A stretch of 64,000 nt of DNA from PHAA01 sp034927445 (GTDB lineage: Bacteria > Bacillota > Syntrophomonadia > Syntrophomonadales > Syntrophomonadaceae). The DNA lies in assembly GCA_034927445.1 (NCBI GenBank), contig JAYFPZ010000045.1:1-64000 (forward strand). Reading direction: 5' to 3'. This document shows, one piece after another, positions 61,233 through 64,000 of the stretch. Numbering within the stretch: the stretch's first letter is position 1; each line of letters opens with the position of its first letter. The position numbers and the translations under genes were made by a program. Under the pieces are notes generated by a model. It saw nothing but the letters and a program-made list of their open reading frames with translations, did not search any database and was not told the DNA's origin.

Positions 61233-61343
61233 GTGACGAATACAAGTATGAAATGGCTGCGGGTTTTACATCATTTATCAGCCGGCCTATGGTTCGGAGG
61301 AACAATGTTTAAAACGGTCCCAAGGAAGCATTCCTATGCATAA
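61233..61343 (+). CDS. Candidate 36-residue leader ORF
   Basis: GTG at 61233 with GGGGAGG nine bases upstream. The peptide includes MKWLRVLHHLSAGLWFGGTM, which looks like the N-terminal helix of DUF2269-like membrane proteins. Its stop lies 8 bases inside the YitT gene, so it could couple translation, or it may be the remnant of a lost membrane-protein gene. Confidence 0.45.
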   Translation: MTNTSMKWLRVLHHLSAGLWFGGTMFKTVPRKHSYA

Positions 61344-62199
61344 TAGATTTTCAGTAATGGCAAAGAAACTAGGATTCATCTGGTTGGGCAATACGATTTA
61401 TGCGCTGGCGGTTGTTATGTTTATTCTGCCCAACGGATTGATAACCGGCGGGACCACCGGATTGGCACTGATAATCAATCATTTTACCGGTTTCTCCATA
61501 GCGGTGTTTATTGCCGCCTTCAATATAACGATGTTTATTTTAGGGTATGCTTTACTGGGAAGGACATTTGCCCTCTCGACCTTGATCAGCACCTTATATT
61601 ATCCCTTGGCCCTGGGCGCCTCGCAGACAATCGCGCCTTTGCAGCATATGACTTCCGACCGGCTGCTGGCCGCCATCTATGCTGGGATTATGATCGGATT
61701 CAGCATTGGAATTGTTATCAAAGCCGGTGCTTCCACTGGGGGATTGGATATACCTCCGCTGATACTTAATAAGAAGTTTGGGTTTTCGGTTGCCGGTGTT
61801 TTGTATGGGTTCGACTTTGTTATCCTATTGGCCCAGATGCTGTTTGCCGATAAAGAACAGGTATTATATGGAATTCTAATGGTATTTATCTATACAGTTG
61901 TGCTGGATAAAATATTACTGCTTGGCCAATCAAGAACCCAGGTGCAAATCGTCAGCGAGCAGTATCAGGAAATCAACCGGAGGATAAATGAACGGATTGA
62001 CCGGGGGTCTACTTTGATTCATGCCGAAACCGGCCATTTGCACAACCAGAGTATGGTAGTCCTCACCGTAGTGGCCAACCGGGAACTTCCCCGGCTGAAT
62101 GAGCTGGTTCTCTCCATAGACCCCAAGGCCTTTATGATTATTAACCGTGTCAATGAAGTAAAAGGGCGGGGGTTTACCCTGGAAAAAATAAATAAATAA
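61336..62199 (+). CDS. YitT-family membrane protein
   Basis: 287 residues. Five to six membrane helices (LGFIWLGNTIYALAVVMFIL, NGLITGGTTGLALIINHFTG, GIVIKAGASTGGLDIPPLIL) and a C-terminal cytoplasmic DUF2179 domain (GRSTLIHAETGH-like region, KAFMIINRVNEVKGRGFTLE). Role unestablished; members are linked to transport or sensing in spore formers. It sits alone behind a strong promoter and a 240-base leader. Confidence 0.92.
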   Translation: MHNRFSVMAKKLGFIWLGNTIYALAVVMFILPNGLITGGTTGLALIINHFTGFSIAVFIAAFNITMFILGYALLGRTFALSTLISTLYYPLALGASQTIAPLQHMTSDRLLAAIYAGIMIGFSIGIVIKAGASTGGLDIPPLILNKKFGFSVAGVLYGFDFVILLAQMLFADKEQVLYGILMVFIYTVVLDKILLLGQSRTQVQIVSEQYQEINRRINERIDRGSTLIHAETGHLHNQSMVVLTVVANRELPRLNELVLSIDPKAFMIINRVNEVKGRGFTLEKINK

Positions 62200-62209
62200 A
62201 CGATACCCT

Positions 62210-62947
62210 TTAGTTCATCTCCACCAGATGCTTCCAATACCGCTGCGGCATGCACTGCCGCTGCAGTCGAGGATTGGTGCGGCTCTTGATGGCAATGGTT
62301 TGATGATATTGCTGCCAAAGCTTCTGGTAATAACCTTCCTCCCCGGCCAGTTCGAGGCGCTGCCGCAGCGAAAATTGGGCGGCAAACCACTCCTGTTTAT
62401 TATATATGGCTGCTATATCGCGCCGGACATCGTGAATCACCCAGTTTTGATCAGACATACGGTCTGCAAAATGCGGGGCCAGCAATTCAACTAGGTTGTT
62501 ATCCGGCTCAATGGCGGCATAGTATATATCCTTCCGCAGCAGCTGAAAGCGCACCAGTCCCAGTAAACGATGTTGTTCACAGCCAACTTTCCGGCTAAGC
62601 CGGTGAATTCGCCGCACCCTTTCATCACTGAGCAGAAAATCCAATTTATTTCCCAGTTTCCAACCCAGATGGAGGTATTGATATATCCCTATACCAACAT
62701 CCGGATTTTCCGATAAATAAGCATAATAAGTGTGACGCAGGGAGCGAAAGCCGATTTTGGCAGCGATAGCGTCGTATACCTTGCCCGCTTTGATTTCATC
62801 GGTATCGATGGTTGTAGGAACGGCAAAAAGCTGGTTGTAATTTGCCCCGGTGGGCACCAGTTGATCTGGAATCTCTCGACGGTAATAAATTTCATAAATA
62901 GCGGTAAGCAACCCGTTAAAGCTGCCGTCATATATGTACTGGAGCAT
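62210..62947 (-). CDS. TIGR03915 DNA-metabolism protein (DUF4130)
   Basis: 245 residues with the family start LQYIYDGSFNGLLTAIYEIY, the middle HLGWKLGNKLDFLLSDERVR, and the end KSRTNPRLQRQCMPQRYWKH. It always pairs with a TIGR03916 radical-SAM protein; here the two overlap by one base (TAATG). Proposed role is repair or modification of DNA, with structural likeness to uracil-DNA-glycosylase-like proteins in some members; no activity is established. Convergent with YitT, 10 bases apart. Confidence 0.92.
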   Translation of the reverse strand: MLQYIYDGSFNGLLTAIYEIYYRREIPDQLVPTGANYNQLFAVPTTIDTDEIKAGKVYDAIAAKIGFRSLRHTYYAYLSENPDVGIGIYQYLHLGWKLGNKLDFLLSDERVRRIHRLSRKVGCEQHRLLGLVRFQLLRKDIYYAAIEPDNNLVELLAPHFADRMSDQNWVIHDVRRDIAAIYNKQEWFAAQFSLRQRLELAGEEGYYQKLWQQYHQTIAIKSRTNPRLQRQCMPQRYWKHLVEMN

Positions 62948-64000
62948 TACAATTCTCCCGTAATCGCGGTTATGGCTTCGTCCCGGGGCACCAGTTCGCC
63001 GGGAAACAGACTTAGCTGTTCATAGTCCGGTGTTTTTTTCTTGGACGACAAAGCTAAACGCGGTCTTAAAAGATATTCTTCCAGGTCTATGGAGCCATTA
63101 TATTGGCCCCGGCAGGTTATAAAGTACTGGGCTCGCTTAAGCGTGACCCCTATTTTTTTCAGGTCTTCGAATCTTAGGGCCTGCATCCGCCGGGCTGCCA
63201 GAATCCTATGGGCTGATTTGACTCCGATACCTGGCACGCGCAGCAGTTGTTCATAACTGGCCCGGTTGATTTCCAGCGGGAAATAATCCAGATTCCGTAA
63301 AGCCCAGTCAGTTTTGGGATCATAATCTTCCGGAAAATCCGGGTTATTATCATCCAAAAGCTCATCCGCCCTGAAACCGTAGAATCTGAGCAGCCAGTCC
63401 GCCTGATACAGACGGTGTTCCCGCAACAAAGGCGGGCTTTTTATATCCGGGAGCTTGGGATTACGGCTGACCGGTACATACGCAGAATAGTACACCCTTT
63501 GCAAACGGAATTGGTTATACAGATTCTCAGATAACTTAATAATATTTACATCGTGGTCCGGGGTGGCCCCGACGATCATCTGGGTAGTTTGTCCGGCGGG
63601 AACAAATAGGGGGGCTTTGCGCGATTTGTTCCTTTCTTCCCCGCGAGCTGTTATATTATGGGCCAGATATGACATGGGTTTTATAATAGCTTTCTTCTTT
63701 TTCTGGGGCGCTAACAGCTGCAGCCCGCGCGAAGATGGAAGCTCAATGTTTACGCTCATCCGGTCGACGTATTTTCCCGCTTCTTCTATTAACAAATTAT
63801 CGGCCCCGGGTATGGCTTTTAAGTGGATATAACCGTTAAAACGATGCACCCGGCGCAGTTTTCTCACGGTCTGCAAAAGCATTTCCATGGTGTTGTCCGG
63901 GGTGGAGGGTATCGCTGTACTTAAGAAAAGTCCCTCGATATAATTACGGCGATAAAAGTTCATGGTGAGATTGCATAATTCATCAGAGGTTAACATGGCC
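62947..64000 (-). CDS. TIGR03916 radical-SAM DNA-repair-like protein (5' end outside window)
   Basis: About 350 residues are visible, and the frame stays open to the right edge. The seen part matches the family after its SAM cysteines: LTSDELCNLTMNFYRRNYIE, GLFLSTAI, GYIHLKAIPGADNLLIEEAG, VNIELPS and a C-terminal helix-hairpin-helix (LLRVPGIGVKSAHRILAARR). The CxxxCxxC cluster-binding region should lie just beyond 64000; intact members are about 415 residues. The helix-hairpin-helix suggests DNA binding, and it is partnered with the TIGR03915 gene. Confidence 0.92.
   Translation of the reverse strand, partial: AMLTSDELCNLTMNFYRRNYIEGLFLSTAIPSTPDNTMEMLLQTVRKLRRVHRFNGYIHLKAIPGADNLLIEEAGKYVDRMSVNIELPSSRGLQLLAPQKKKKAIIKPMSYLAHNITARGEERNKSRKAPLFVPAGQTTQMIVGATPDHDVNIIKLSENLYNQFRLQRVYYSAYVPVSRNPKLPDIKSPPLLREHRLYQADWLLRFYGFRADELLDDNNPDFPEDYDPKTDWALRNLDYFPLEINRASYEQLLRVPGIGVKSAHRILAARRMQALRFEDLKKIGVTLKRAQYFITCRGQYNGSIDLEEYLLRPRLALSSKKKTPDYEQLSLFPGELVPRDEAITAITGEL

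Overview
The window looks like a chromosomal segment of a low-to-mid GC, endospore-lineage Firmicute that lives without oxygen. A Sporomusaceae-like (Negativicutes) or Peptococcaceae-like host is my best guess, by inference only. The clues are a clostridial 3-hydroxybutyryl-CoA / crotonase / thiolase set, S-layer homology (SLH) surface proteins, Fur-type PerR with a canonical operator, strong AGGAGG ribosome sites with frequent TTG/GTG starts, and a guanidine-I riboswitch. No rRNA, tRNA, CRISPR array or intact prophage was seen.

Layout. 0-6.1 kb: a C4 acyl-CoA block (hbd, crt, thlA) behind a sigma-54-type promoter, followed by a sigma-54-dependent activator that probably controls it. 6.3-8.5 kb: a small MGMT-like protein and a PadR / FtsW-like membrane protein pair with paired palindromic operators. 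8.8-16.4 kb: a two-gene operon of a TIGR03032-type protein and a 2170-residue SLH-anchored adhesin with a DUF4347 domain and 11 cadherin-like modules. 16.5-21.4 kb: a double-HD (HD-GYP) protein, a TRAM/Fe-S rRNA uracil methyltransferase, an AraC regulator and an SDR enzyme. 21.4-35.3 kb: an accessory zone rich in debris, with a toxin-antitoxin pair, truncated acetyltransferase, RelE-like, sortase B and Ogt remnants, a frameshifted 2-hydroxyacid dehydrogenase, four RhuM-related loci in different states of decay, a DUF6883-type module, a phage-type small protein and a large EndoQ-UvrD fusion. 35.6-40.7 kb: a response regulator, histidine kinase and ABC transporter module of the peptide-resistance type. 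40.7-51.8 kb: a second surface locus with a broken SLH protein, a diguanylate cyclase, a 1706-residue Ig-repeat protein, a GNAT enzyme and three tandem phage-collar-domain proteins. 51.8-54.6 kb: perR-katG peroxide defence. 54.6-64 kb: DMT transporter/LysR pair, hydrolases, XRE plus membrane protein, amino-acid racemase-like protein, riboswitch-controlled guanidinium exporter, YitT protein, and a TIGR03915/TIGR03916 radical-SAM DNA-metabolism pair running off the right end.

The most unusual signals are: (1) a family of short degenerate intergenic repeats, all in the same orientation, sitting at boundaries between accessory gene units; (2) a 25-nt palindrome inside the coding sequence of diverged RhuM homologues whose arms differ but remain complementary; (3) two separate surface-protein loci that combine DUF4347, TIGR03032, SLH, Ig/cadherin repeats and triple collar-domain proteins; (4) two near-identical single-domain MGMT-like proteins that keep the alkyl-accepting cysteine, one embedded in RhuM/Ogt debris. 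Several genes carry single-base frameshifts, so some breaks may be sequence errors rather than biology.
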